Source: Streptomyces sp. SA15
Lineage (GTDB): Bacteria > Actinomycetota > Actinomycetes > Streptomycetales > Streptomycetaceae
Direction of reading: 5' to 3'
NCBI RefSeq assembly: GCF_002291145.1
Contig: NZ_NTGE01000140.1
Span: 23,796-87,795 of the forward strand
Length of the DNA: 64,000 nucleotides
Part shown: positions 1 to 7,945 of the stretch, one piece after another
Layout of the letters: each line of letters begins with the position of its first letter
Position numbering within the stretch: the stretch's first letter is position 1
Notes under the pieces: generated by a model
The model's database searches: none
What the model saw: only the letters and a program-made list of their open reading frames with translations
Told to the model about the DNA's origin: nothing
Position numbers and translations under genes: made by a program

Positions 1-270
1 ATGCTGGGCGGGCTGCCCCAGGCCCTCCCCGCGGGCTCGACCTGGACGCGTCCCGAGGGCGGGATGTTCCTCTGGGCCCGGCTGCCGTCGTCGTACGACA
101 CGACGGAGCTGCTGGAGAAGGTGGTGCGGCATGACGTGGCTTACGTTCCGGGGGCGCCCTTCTATGCCGGTGAGGCCGATCGGTCGACCCTGCGGCTGTG
201 CTTCGTGACGCAGACGCCGGGGGAGATCGGGGAAGGGCTGCGGAGGTTGGGGGAGGGGCTGCGGGGCTGA
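1..270 (+). CDS. PLP-dependent aminotransferase, C-terminal fragment
   Basis: This is the last 89 residues of a fold-type I aminotransferase; the start lies outside the window, so the first ATG is only an internal Met. The stretch WTRPEGGMFLWARLP and the tail VAYVPGAPFYAG...STLRLCFV match the C-terminal small domain of class I/II aminotransferases of the 2-aminoadipate/MocR-like group, where the Arg in TLRLCF binds the substrate carboxylate. The catalytic lysine is not in view, so the substrate cannot be named. The gene stops at a TGA just before a small toxin-antitoxin locus. Confidence 0.85.
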   Translation: MLGGLPQALPAGSTWTRPEGGMFLWARLPSSYDTTELLEKVVRHDVAYVPGAPFYAGEADRSTLRLCFVTQTPGEIGEGLRRLGEGLRG

Positions 271-347
271 GGGCGAGCCTTACACCATCGTGTGATGTTC
301 GTCGGGCGGGGGTGCAAGCGGATCCGACTGGTGAGACAACAAGCGGT

Positions 348-563
348 ATGGCAACCAGTGAGCTCACCGTGACCGTGCCCGACGATCTGCTGCGAACGGC
401 ACGAGAGGCGGCTGACGGCAACCTTTCCGCCTATATGGCCAGGGCCATAAGAGACCAGCTCGTACGCGATGCCATGACGATGTACGCCGAGGACACGGTC
501 CGGCTCGGCGATGACCTGGACGACCTCTACAGCGCGGCGGAGGAAGACCTGTGCGACCGCTGA
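348..563 (+). CDS. Ribbon-helix-helix type antitoxin
   Basis: A 71-residue acidic protein. The N-terminal strand TVTVPDDLL followed by helices with LSAYMARAIRDQLVRD looks like a ribbon-helix-helix DNA-binding antitoxin, and the acidic tail (DDLDDLYSAAEEDL) looks like the toxin-neutralising part. ATG at 348 is preferred over the longer in-frame GTG at 198 because homology-like sequence begins there. Its last 13 bases overlap the GTG start of the PemK/MazF-like toxin at 551, the usual toxin-antitoxin coupling. It is intact, although the toxin reading frame is broken. Confidence 0.7.
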   Translation: MATSELTVTVPDDLLRTAREAADGNLSAYMARAIRDQLVRDAMTMYAEDTVRLGDDLDDLYSAAEEDLCDR

Positions 564-869
564 AGCGCGGGCAGGTGTGGACCGTCCCCACGGTGGGTCG
601 GGACCGCGCGGTGGTGATCGTCCAGAAACGATCACGTCGCTGAACTGCATCCGGGCGCCGTCCTCTGTGCCCTGCTCGACACGTCCGGTGACCGGCGCGA
701 GTCGCTGGTCACCGTGCGGGTCACGACGCCGCTGCGCGGCGTCGTTCTAGCGCCGGACTTGTACAACTTCCGGCTCACTCGCTTCGAGCAGGGCAAACAT
801 CACGGCGATATCCCCCGTGATCAGATGGACCGGGTCGACATCGCGCTGCGAGCGGTGCTGAACCTGTAG
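551..869 (+). pseudogene. PemK/MazF-like toxin, frameshifted
   Basis: From GTG 551 the frame reads RPLKRGQVWTV...RAVVIV, a typical MazF/PemK N-terminal strand, but it stops at 641 after about 30 codons. Near 621-624 the similarity moves to another frame and continues RNDHVAELHPGAV, PLRGVVLAPDLYNFRLTRF and IPRDQMDRVDIALRAVLNL to a TAG at 867-869. One extra base after GTC at 620-622 explains the shift. Read through, it gives about 105 residues, the usual size of this ribonuclease family. It could be a real inactivating mutation, a sequencing error, or (less likely) a programmed shift. The family call is moderate. Confidence 0.6.
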
Positions 870-889
870 GAGGCCTCTCCTGATGCCGG

Positions 890-1774
890 TCAGTCCCACC
901 AGAAGGACCAGATCCGCTGACCCAGCACCTCGTGCTCGGCGTACTCGCGCAGCGCCTCGTGATGCCCCTGGGTGATGTTGTCCGGGCAGAACGCGAAGTG
1001 CTCGGCGGCGACCGCCTCGGCCATCTCCCGGGTCGTGGGTGGAGCGGCGACGGACACGACCAGCTGGTCGAAGGTGAGGGCGAGGACGCGTATGCCGAAG
1101 CGGTCCTCCCAGGAGCGGAGTACGGAGCAGAGGCGGGCCGTGTCGCCCTCGTAGTTCAGCGGGCCCGTCCAGCCGATGGCCGCCGGAATGTCGGCGCTGC
1201 GGCGGGCCGGGACCAGGGCGAGACGCGGTTCCTTGAACCAGGAGCCCTCATCGAGGAGGGAATCGGCGATCTCGGCGGCGCGGGCGTCGGGGTCGGCGGT
1301 GAGGGAGGCGGCGGCCGGGGCGAGGCCGGGCCACGTCGGGCCGAAGGGGGCCACCGTCTCGTCGAGGGACCGGGGCTCGCCGAAGAGTTCTACGACGGTT
1401 TCCTTGCCCGGGTAGTCCTCGTCGGCGCCGAGTTCGTCGGCCGCGTACTCCTCCCAGAACTCCGCCAGCACCTCCTGCGGGTCGTGATCTCCGGGATAGG
1501 ACATCTCCCCGGGCATCAACTCCCACTCGTCCGGCCCGCCTTGAGTGCCGCCGACGTCTATCAGCACCGGCAGCAGGCCCTTTCGCCCGGCAGGCGTGCC
1601 CAGTGCCGTCCAGGCGCCGGAGGACGCGGCGTACTCGGCATGCCACAGCAGCGGTTCGTGCCACGGGCCGTCGTCCGTCGCGTCGATCAGTCTCCCGAGC
1701 GGGAGTTCAAGGCCGAGGGAACGGCCGCTCGGGTCGGTCGCCAGCCGGGGCAGGGGGTTGGGAAGAGTCGCCAT
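890..1774 (-). CDS. DUF4253 domain-containing protein
   Basis: 294 residues from ATG 1774; the reading frame extends upstream but family-like sequence starts here (MATLPNPLPRLATDPSGR). The C-terminal third (GWTGPLNYE, LRSWEDRFGIRVLALTFDQLVVSVAAPP, AEHFAFCPDNITQG, IWSFWWD) is characteristic of DUF4253, a cytoplasmic family of unknown function common in Streptomyces and other bacteria. No catalytic motif, signal peptide or membrane segment is visible. It stands alone, tail-to-tail with the toxin-antitoxin locus and upstream of unrelated minus-strand XRE genes. Confidence 0.85.
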   Translation of the reverse strand: MATLPNPLPRLATDPSGRSLGLELPLGRLIDATDDGPWHEPLLWHAEYAASSGAWTALGTPAGRKGLLPVLIDVGGTQGGPDEWELMPGEMSYPGDHDPQEVLAEFWEEYAADELGADEDYPGKETVVELFGEPRSLDETVAPFGPTWPGLAPAAASLTADPDARAAEIADSLLDEGSWFKEPRLALVPARRSADIPAAIGWTGPLNYEGDTARLCSVLRSWEDRFGIRVLALTFDQLVVSVAAPPTTREMAEAVAAEHFAFCPDNITQGHHEALREYAEHEVLGQRIWSFWWD

Positions 1775-1884
1775 GTCGGTGACTGTAGGGGGTGCCACTG
1801 ACAACGGCTCTTCGCAGCCGACCGGCCCCCCGGCGCCGATCTCCGGAAGGCGCGACACCGCCCGAGGAGGTGAGACCCAAGGCC

Positions 1885-2715
1885 TTAGTTCACACGGGCG
1901 TTGAAGCACTCCCTCTCGCCATCCGCCGCCGGTCGGAGACAGACCCGGACCATCGTGCCGGGGCGAGTCGCGGTCATGGGGGTGTAGACGTAGGACTCGG
2001 CGTCGATCTCGTCCTCGACCTCGGCGCCGCGGATGCCGGCACCGCGGCCGCCGCGACCGGCCACGGTCACTTCGAGCCGGTCGCCGACCCGCGTGTCCCA
2101 CATCCGTGCCCAACTGGCCCCGCACTTCTCGCTGTACCGCAGTTCGATCCAGGCTCCGGTGGCCGTGCGGTGCGAGGCAAGGGTGGCCGGCCCGACGCTG
2201 CATTTCATGTGCATCGGGCTCTTGGCCTCGCAGGCGGCTCCCCGGCAGCGTGGCCCGGTGGCGGTCGGGGACGGGGGTGTGGACGAACGTGGTTCGGCGT
2301 GCTGGCCCGGCAGGAGGTACAGGGCCACCGCAACGCCCCCGACGGCCACGGCACACACCGATGCGAGTACCGCCGCGGCTGCCACGCTCTTGTTACGGGT
2401 ACTCGAGACCTCTTCTGAAGCCGGAGCCGGGGACGGAGCCGCTGTCACGCGTCCGCTCCACTCCGACTCCGCGATCTCCCACAGCGCCAGACACCGCCCG
2501 TCCGGCTCGTCCGCGAGACGGCACAGCTCCTGCACCGCCTGGCGCGGCGGCAGTGTCCTGCCCTTGAGGTAGCGGTCCCAGGACGACTTGCTGAACGGGG
2601 TCTGCTCCGCGAGGCCCGCCAGGCTCAGGCCCGTGCGTGCCTTCAGCTCCCGCAGGGCGGCGGCCAGGCGGGCGCGTTCCGGTGAGGGTTCCGGTGAAGG
2701 TGTCGGCGGCGTCAT
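1885..2715 (-). CDS. Membrane-anchored XRE-family protein with DUF2690 ectodomain
   Basis: 276 residues. Residues about 15-75 form an XRE helix-turn-helix (TGLSLAGLAEQTPFSKSSWDRYLKGRTLPP). One transmembrane helix follows at about 120-145 (AAAVLASVCAVAVGGVAVALYLL), then a Cys-containing external part (CRGAACEAKSPMHMKC...WARMWDTRVGD) typical of DUF2690. The architecture suggests a cytoplasmic HTH tied to an extracellular sensing or binding module. ATG 2715 overlaps the stop of the upstream XRE/peptidoglycan-binding gene in an ATGA junction, so the two are coupled. DUF2690 function is not established. Confidence 0.8.
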   Translation of the reverse strand: MTPPTPSPEPSPERARLAAALRELKARTGLSLAGLAEQTPFSKSSWDRYLKGRTLPPRQAVQELCRLADEPDGRCLALWEIAESEWSGRVTAAPSPAPASEEVSSTRNKSVAAAAVLASVCAVAVGGVAVALYLLPGQHAEPRSSTPPSPTATGPRCRGAACEAKSPMHMKCSVGPATLASHRTATGAWIELRYSEKCGASWARMWDTRVGDRLEVTVAGRGGRGAGIRGAEVEDEIDAESYVYTPMTATRPGTMVRVCLRPAADGERECFNARVN

Positions 2716-3474
2716 CGCCGTAGGACTTTCCACGTGTGCGGTCCCACGATGCCGTCCACCACCAGACCCGCACGCCTCTGCACCTGCTTCACCGCACGTT
2801 CCGTCAGTGGACCGTAGATCCCGTCGATGTCCCCGGGCGCGAGGCTCGCCCTGCGCAGCAGACACTGTGCCTCGGCCACCTCCGGACCGGCCCGGCCCGC
2901 CATCAGGATGGCGTCCTCTGTACGACTGTTGCCCGTGTACCAGCGGCCGTCGATCCGCTCCGCGCGGCAGGTGTACGTGGGCGCCGACCGTGAAGCGGAC
3001 GAGGCGAGGGGGGCCGCCGCCGCTTCTCCGTCGCCGTCATGGAGCCGTACGCCCAAGAGGACTGACGAGACGACGGCCAGGAGTAAGGCCGTCGCGCCGG
3101 CCAGGAGCGGCTTGCGCCGGGGACGTCCGGGAAAGCGCGCAGTCCCCGCCGACAGGATCTCCGGCTCCGTCTCGGCCGACTCCCGCGCGGGTGCGCTGCC
3201 ACGTCCGTCCCTCCGGGCATCCGCCGCGACCTCGTGCAGTGCGAGCAGGCGGGGTCGGGTCGTCGCCGGCGATCCGGGCCAGCGACTCCACGGCATCCCT
3301 GGGCGGCAGCGATCTTCCGCCCAGATACCGTTCCCAAGACTTCGGGCTGTACCCCGTCTTCGCCGCCAGCTGCGGCATGGTCAGCCCGCTGTGGTCCTTC
3401 AGCCGGCGCAGGCGCGCCACCAACTGGCGGCCGCGCGGATCCAGTTCGTCGGGCAGTTCTTTCCAACGCGACAT
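2712..3474 (-). pseudogene. XRE plus peptidoglycan-binding membrane protein, frameshifted
   Basis: Starting at ATG 3474 the sequence encodes an XRE helix-turn-helix (LTMPQLAAKTGYSPKSWERYLGGRSLPPRDAVESLARIAGDD). Near the G4 run at 3251-3254 the family-like sequence passes to another frame: RLLALHEVAADARR, a transmembrane helix (LLAGATALLLAVVSSVLLGV), and a C-terminal peptidoglycan-binding repeat (DGIYGPLTERAVKQVQRRAGLVVDGIVGPHTWKVL) ending at 2712. Removing one G restores a continuous protein of about 253 residues with the same HTH-TM-ectodomain plan as the downstream gene. A sequencing slip in the homopolymer is as likely as a real mutation. Confidence 0.7.
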
Positions 3475-3710
3475 GGTCCCTCACTCGCGTCTACGGTCCC
3501 CGTTCCCGGTCGCATTCTGTTCCGTCGGGCACGGGACCGGACCCGACGGCGGTTCCCCCTGTCCCGTCGCACCGACACGGGGGACGGCGTCCTGGCAGGT
3601 CAGCGCATGGGACGTCCCGTGAGGACGTCACTTCTGCGGCAGTTGTGGCGACGCCTGCTCCCGGCCCCGCACGCTCGATCCATCGAACGCCCATCGGAAG
3701 GGGAAACGAA

Positions 3711-4157
3711 ATGCGAGCCATCACCAGGACCCTCATCGGTGTCACCACCGCCGTCGGGATCGCCGCCGGAAGCCTGGCCGCCGCGGGTACCGCCTTCGCG
3801 GCACCCGCGCAGGACACGAGGGCGGTGGCGAGCGCGGAGGCCGTCGCCCCGCTTGAGGAGAACAACCTCGGCCTGGACGCCGAGCAGGCCAAGAACTGGC
3901 AGTGCTGGGTACGCGACCGCGGTTACAACCCCGGCGAGATCGACGGGCGGCTGGGCACCCAAAGCTGGAAGGCGGCGCAGCAGATGCTCAACGACAAGGG
4001 CCACAACGCCGGTAACGTCGACGGAGACGTCGGGCCCAACACGATCAGTGCGCTGCAGCGTTACCTGAACACCTTCGGCTACGGCCTCGCCGTCGACGGT
4101 GTCGACAGCGAGCCTTTCAGGGAGGCGTTCAGGGACTTCAACAACACCGGCTGCTGA
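3711..4157 (+). CDS. Secreted peptidoglycan-binding protein
   Basis: 148 residues with a clear Sec signal peptide (RTLIGVTTAVGIAAGSLAAAGTAFA, cleavage predicted after AFA at about residue 30). The mature part has a peptidoglycan_binding_1-like unit: NWQCWVRDRGYNPGEIDGRLGTQSWKAAQQMLN, followed by a second DGDVGPNTISALQRYLN unit. No hydrolase domain is present, so it probably binds cell wall non-catalytically. ATG 3711 follows GGAAGGGGAAACGAA. It is divergent from the XRE/PG-binding operon starting at 3474, whose membrane protein carries the same type of wall-binding module, so the two may be functionally linked. Confidence 0.85.
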   Translation: MRAITRTLIGVTTAVGIAAGSLAAAGTAFAAPAQDTRAVASAEAVAPLEENNLGLDAEQAKNWQCWVRDRGYNPGEIDGRLGTQSWKAAQQMLNDKGHNAGNVDGDVGPNTISALQRYLNTFGYGLAVDGVDSEPFREAFRDFNNTGC

Positions 4158-4164
4158 GCTGAGC

Positions 4165-4207
4165 GCCGCGGCCCGTCCTCCCCTCGGGGGAGAGGACGGG
4201 CCGCGGC
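4165..4207. terminator. Bidirectional hairpin terminator
   Basis: A GC-rich inverted repeat of about 16 bp per arm (4165-4180 with 4192-4207) and a short loop lies between the convergent peptidoglycan-binding gene and argS. It is well placed to end both transcripts. Confidence 0.75.
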
Positions 4208-4218
4208 TCACGTGTGCA

Positions 4219-5979
4219 TCAGAGCCGCTCGGGCGTCCTGATCCCCAGCAGCGCCATGCCCCGGTGCAGCGTGCGGGCCGTGACGTCGCACAGGAACAGG
4301 CGGTTCTGTACCTGCTGCGGCGTCTCGGCCTTCAGGACCGGGCACTTGTCGTAGAACGTCGTGTACAGGGACGCCAACTGGTAGAGGTACGCCGCCAGCT
4401 TGTGGGGGGCGTACTCCTTCGCCGCCTCCGCCACCGTCTCCGCGAAGGCGTCGACGTGCAGGCCCAGCGCGCGCTCCGCCTCGTGCAGGTCCAGCTCCGG
4501 GTGCGCGGCGGGGCGGGCCTCGCCGGCCTTGCGCAGGATCGAGCGGATACGGGCGTACGCGTACTGGAGGTAGACGGACGTGTCGCCGTTCAGAGAGACC
4601 ATCTGGTCCAGGTCGAACTTGTAGTCCCGGTTCGCCGACGTCGACAGGTCCGCGTACTTCACCGCGCCGACGCCCACCTGGGTGCCCCGCTCGGCGATCT
4701 CCTCCTCCGAGAGGTCCTGCGCCTTCTCCCGTACGACGGCACTGGCGCGGTCGATCGCCTCGTCCAGCAGGTCGACCAGGCGGATCGTCTCGCCCTCACG
4801 GGTCTTGAACGGCTTGCCGTCCTTGCCGAGGACCGTGCCGAAGGCCAGTTGGACCGCCTTCACGTCGTCGTTCAGCCAGCCCGCCCTGCGCGCCGTGTCG
4901 AAGACCATCTTGAAGTGCAGCGACTGGCGGGCGTCGACCACGTACAGCAGCGTGTTCGCCTTGAGGTTGAAGACGCGGTCGCGGATCGCCGACAGGTCGG
5001 TGGCCGCGTAGCCGTAGCCGCCGTCCGACTTCTGCACGATCAGCGGGACCGGATTGCCGTCCGGGCCCTTGATGTCGTCGAAGAACACGCACAGCGCGCC
5101 CTCGGAGCGGACCGCGACGCCCGACTCCTCCAGCAGGCGGCAGGTCTCGGCGAGCATGTCGTTGTAGCCGGACTCGCCGACGATGTCCGGGTCCCGTACC
5201 TCCATGTCCAGCTTCTCGAAGACGGAGAAGAAGTAGATCTTCGACTCGTCCACGAACTTCTGCCACATGGCGAGCGTGTGCGGATCGCCGGCCTGGAGGT
5301 CGACCACCCGGCGCCGGGCCCGCGTCTTGAACTCCTCGTCGGAGTCGAAGTGCCCCCGTGCGGCCTTGTAGAGGCGGTCGAGGTTCGACATCGCCTCCTC
5401 GCCGGAGACCTGCGCGTCCTTGTGGTCCAGCTCGTGCGGGTGCTCCTCCAGGTACTGGATCAGCATGCCGAACTGGGTGCCCCAGTCGCCGATGTGGTGC
5501 CGGCGCACGACCGTCTCACCGGTGAACTCCAGCAGCTGGACCACCGCGTCGCCGATCACGGCGGAGCGCAGGTGACCGACGTGCATCTCCTTCGCCACGT
5601 TCGGCTGGGCGTAGTCGATCACCGTCGTGCCCGGGTTGTCCGCGTACGGGACGCCGAGGCGCTCGGGGTCCTCATACCGCGCGGCCAGGTTCTGAGTGAT
5701 CGCCTGGTCCGTGACCGTGATGTTCAGGAAGCCGGGGCCGGAGACCTCGATGTCCTTGATCACGTCACCCGTCTCGACCCGCGTGACCACCTGCGTCGCC
5801 AGCTCCCGCGGGTTCGCCTTGGCCTTCTTCGCCAGCGCCAGGATCCCGTTGGCCTGGAAATCCGCCCGGTCGCTTCGTCGCAGCAGCGGGTCGGCAGAGC
5901 CGGTCTCCGGCAGGGCAGCCGAGAGGGCGGTCGCGAGACGCTGGTTGACGGAAGCGGTGAGGGACGTGACCGAGGCCAT
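4219..5979 (-). CDS. argS: Arginyl-tRNA synthetase
   Basis: 586 residues, the normal size for ArgRS, which charges tRNA-Arg in the cytoplasm. An N-terminal Add-1-like region is followed by the class I signature HVGH at residues 133-136 (KEMHVGHLRSAVIGD) and the conserved HHIGDWGTQFG. The canonical KMSKS is replaced, as in many ArgRS, by a loop around GKDGKPFKTREGE. The C-terminus has the DALR anticodon-binding domain (VYLQYAYARIRSILRKA). ATG 5979 has GAGGAG upstream. It is divergent from lysS, so the two synthetases share a 163-bp promoter region. Confidence 0.98.
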   Translation of the reverse strand: MASVTSLTASVNQRLATALSAALPETGSADPLLRRSDRADFQANGILALAKKAKANPRELATQVVTRVETGDVIKDIEVSGPGFLNITVTDQAITQNLAARYEDPERLGVPYADNPGTTVIDYAQPNVAKEMHVGHLRSAVIGDAVVQLLEFTGETVVRRHHIGDWGTQFGMLIQYLEEHPHELDHKDAQVSGEEAMSNLDRLYKAARGHFDSDEEFKTRARRRVVDLQAGDPHTLAMWQKFVDESKIYFFSVFEKLDMEVRDPDIVGESGYNDMLAETCRLLEESGVAVRSEGALCVFFDDIKGPDGNPVPLIVQKSDGGYGYAATDLSAIRDRVFNLKANTLLYVVDARQSLHFKMVFDTARRAGWLNDDVKAVQLAFGTVLGKDGKPFKTREGETIRLVDLLDEAIDRASAVVREKAQDLSEEEIAERGTQVGVGAVKYADLSTSANRDYKFDLDQMVSLNGDTSVYLQYAYARIRSILRKAGEARPAAHPELDLHEAERALGLHVDAFAETVAEAAKEYAPHKLAAYLYQLASLYTTFYDKCPVLKAETPQQVQNRLFLCDVTARTLHRGMALLGIRTPERL

Positions 5980-6142
5980 GGAGTGGGTGCCGTTCTCCTC
6001 GTGGGATGGATAGACACGGCCAGTATCCCATGGTGCGTAAAGCGGTTTTCTCGGGCGCGGGGAGGTCTGGGAGAATGGGCGGGTCAGCCGTGCGACCGTA
6101 CCGGCTGTGGTCGAGTAACCAGAAAAAGAGGACGTGCCGATC

Positions 6143-7876
6143 GTGGCTCAGAGCACCGAGACCACCGACTGGGTCTCCCGTTTCGCGGATGAGGTCATCG
6201 AGGAGTCGGAGCGTCGGGCCCCCGGCAAACCCGTTGTCGTCGCGTCCGGGCTCTCGCCGTCCGGCCCCATCCACCTGGGGAACCTGCGGGAGGTCATGAC
6301 CCCGCACCTTGTGGCGGACGAGATCCGGCGGCGCGGGCGTCAGGTGCGGCACCTGATCTCCTGGGACGACTACGACCGCTACCGCAAGGTGCCCGCCGGT
6401 GTCGCCGGCGTCGACGAGTCCTGGGCCGAGCACATCGGCAAGCCGCTCACCTCCGTCCCGGCCCCCAAGGGCTCCGCCCACCCCAACTGGGCCGAACACT
6501 TCAAGGCCGCGATGATCGAGTCGCTCGCCGAGCTGGGGGTCGAGTTCGACGGGATCAGCCAGACCGCGCAGTACACCTCCGGGGTGTACCGGGAGCGGAT
6601 CCTGCACGCGATCAAGCACCGCGGCGAGATCGACGCGATCCTCGACCAGTACCGGACCAAGAAGGCTCCCGCCGCCAAGAAGCAGCAGAAGCCCGTCGAC
6701 GAGGCCGAGCTGGAGGCCGCCGAGGGGTCGGGCGCGGCGAGCGAGGACGACGGGAGCAGTGGCTCCGCCGGGTACTTCCCGTACAAGCCGTACTGCGGCA
6801 ACTGCGAGAAGGACCTCACCATCGTCACCGCCTACGACGACGACACCACCGAGCTGACCTACACCTGCACCGCCTGCGGCTTCGGCGAGACCGTGCGGCT
6901 GAACGAGTTCAACCGCGGCAAGCTGGTGTGGAAGGTCGACTGGCCGATGCGGTGGGCGTACGAGGGGGTCGTCTTCGAGCCGAGCGGGGTCGACCACTCC
7001 TCTCCGGGGTCCAGCTTCCAGGTCGGCGGACAGATCGTCGGGCTCTTCGGCGGCAAGCAGCCGATCGGACCCATGTACGCCTTCGTGGGTATCTCCGGGA
7101 TGGCGAAGATGTCGTCGTCGCGCGGTGGCGTGCCCACCCCCGCCGACGCCCTGAAGATCATGGAGCCGCAGCTCCTGCGCTGGCTGTACGCCCGCCGCAA
7201 GCCCAACCAGTCCTTCAAGATCGCCTTCGACCAGGAGATCCAGCGCCTCTACGACGAGTGGGACAAGCTGGACGCGAAGGTCGCGGACGGGTCGGCTCTT
7301 CCGGCGGACGTCGCCGCGCACTCGCGTGCGGTACGGACCGCCGGCGGTGAGCTGCCGAAGACGCCCCGGCCCCTGCCGTACCGGACCCTCGCCTCCGTCG
7401 CCGACATCACCGCCGGGCACGAGGACCAGGCACTGCGGATCCTCTCCGAGCTCGACCCGGAGAACCCGCTGGCGTCGCTGGACGAGGTGCGGCCGCGCTA
7501 CGACAAGGCCGAGGCGTGGATCAACACCCAGGTGCCCGCCGACCAGCGGACCATCGTGCGGGACGAACCCGACGCCGAGCTGCTGAAGTCCCTCGACGAG
7601 CAGGCCCAGCAGTCGCTACGACTGCTGCTGGACGGGCTGGCCGAGGCGTGGTCCCTGGACGGGCTCACCCACCTCGTCTACGGCGTGCCCAAGGTGCAGG
7701 CCGGGTTCCCCGCGGACGCGACGCCCAGGGAACTGCCGCCGGAGATCAAGACCGCCCAGCGGTCCTTCTTCGCACTGCTGTACCACCTGCTGGTGGGACG
7801 GGACACGGGGCCGCGGCTGCCTACGCTGCTGTTGGCGGTGGGGCAGGAGCGGGTGCGGGCCCTGCTCGGGGAGTAA
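6143..7876 (+). CDS. lysS: Lysyl-tRNA synthetase, class I type
   Basis: 577 residues. This is the archaeal-type class I LysRS, not the class II enzyme of most bacteria: HLGN at residues 44-47 (SGPIHLGNLREVM), a CxxC...CxxC zinc module (CGNCEKDL...CTACGF), and KMSSS at 322-326. A charged low-complexity insert (KKAPAAKKQQKPVDEAELEA) sits before the zinc module. GTG 6143 is chosen over GTG 6134 because AAGAGGA at 6126-6132 lies 10 bases from 6143 but only 1 base from 6134. A strong terminator follows. Confidence 0.96.
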   Translation: MAQSTETTDWVSRFADEVIEESERRAPGKPVVVASGLSPSGPIHLGNLREVMTPHLVADEIRRRGRQVRHLISWDDYDRYRKVPAGVAGVDESWAEHIGKPLTSVPAPKGSAHPNWAEHFKAAMIESLAELGVEFDGISQTAQYTSGVYRERILHAIKHRGEIDAILDQYRTKKAPAAKKQQKPVDEAELEAAEGSGAASEDDGSSGSAGYFPYKPYCGNCEKDLTIVTAYDDDTTELTYTCTACGFGETVRLNEFNRGKLVWKVDWPMRWAYEGVVFEPSGVDHSSPGSSFQVGGQIVGLFGGKQPIGPMYAFVGISGMAKMSSSRGGVPTPADALKIMEPQLLRWLYARRKPNQSFKIAFDQEIQRLYDEWDKLDAKVADGSALPADVAAHSRAVRTAGGELPKTPRPLPYRTLASVADITAGHEDQALRILSELDPENPLASLDEVRPRYDKAEAWINTQVPADQRTIVRDEPDAELLKSLDEQAQQSLRLLLDGLAEAWSLDGLTHLVYGVPKVQAGFPADATPRELPPEIKTAQRSFFALLYHLLVGRDTGPRLPTLLLAVGQERVRALLGE

Positions 7877-7885
7877 GCGGTTCTA

Positions 7886-7931
7886 CGACTGTGGGGGCGC
7901 CCGGTGTTTGCCGGGCGCCCCCACAGTCGTC
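7886..7931. terminator. Strong bidirectional terminator
   Basis: A perfect 20-bp GC-rich stem (7886-7905 with 7912-7931) and a 6-base loop, followed by CTTT on the plus strand. It lies in the 69-bp gap between the convergent lysS and DUF2637 genes. Confidence 0.9.
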
Positions 7932-7945
7932 TTTCGTGGATTCGG

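Noticed and set aside
4099..6192. A 697-codon plus-strand frame opposite argS
   Set aside because: Pure antisense shadow of a conserved synthetase gene in GC-rich DNA.
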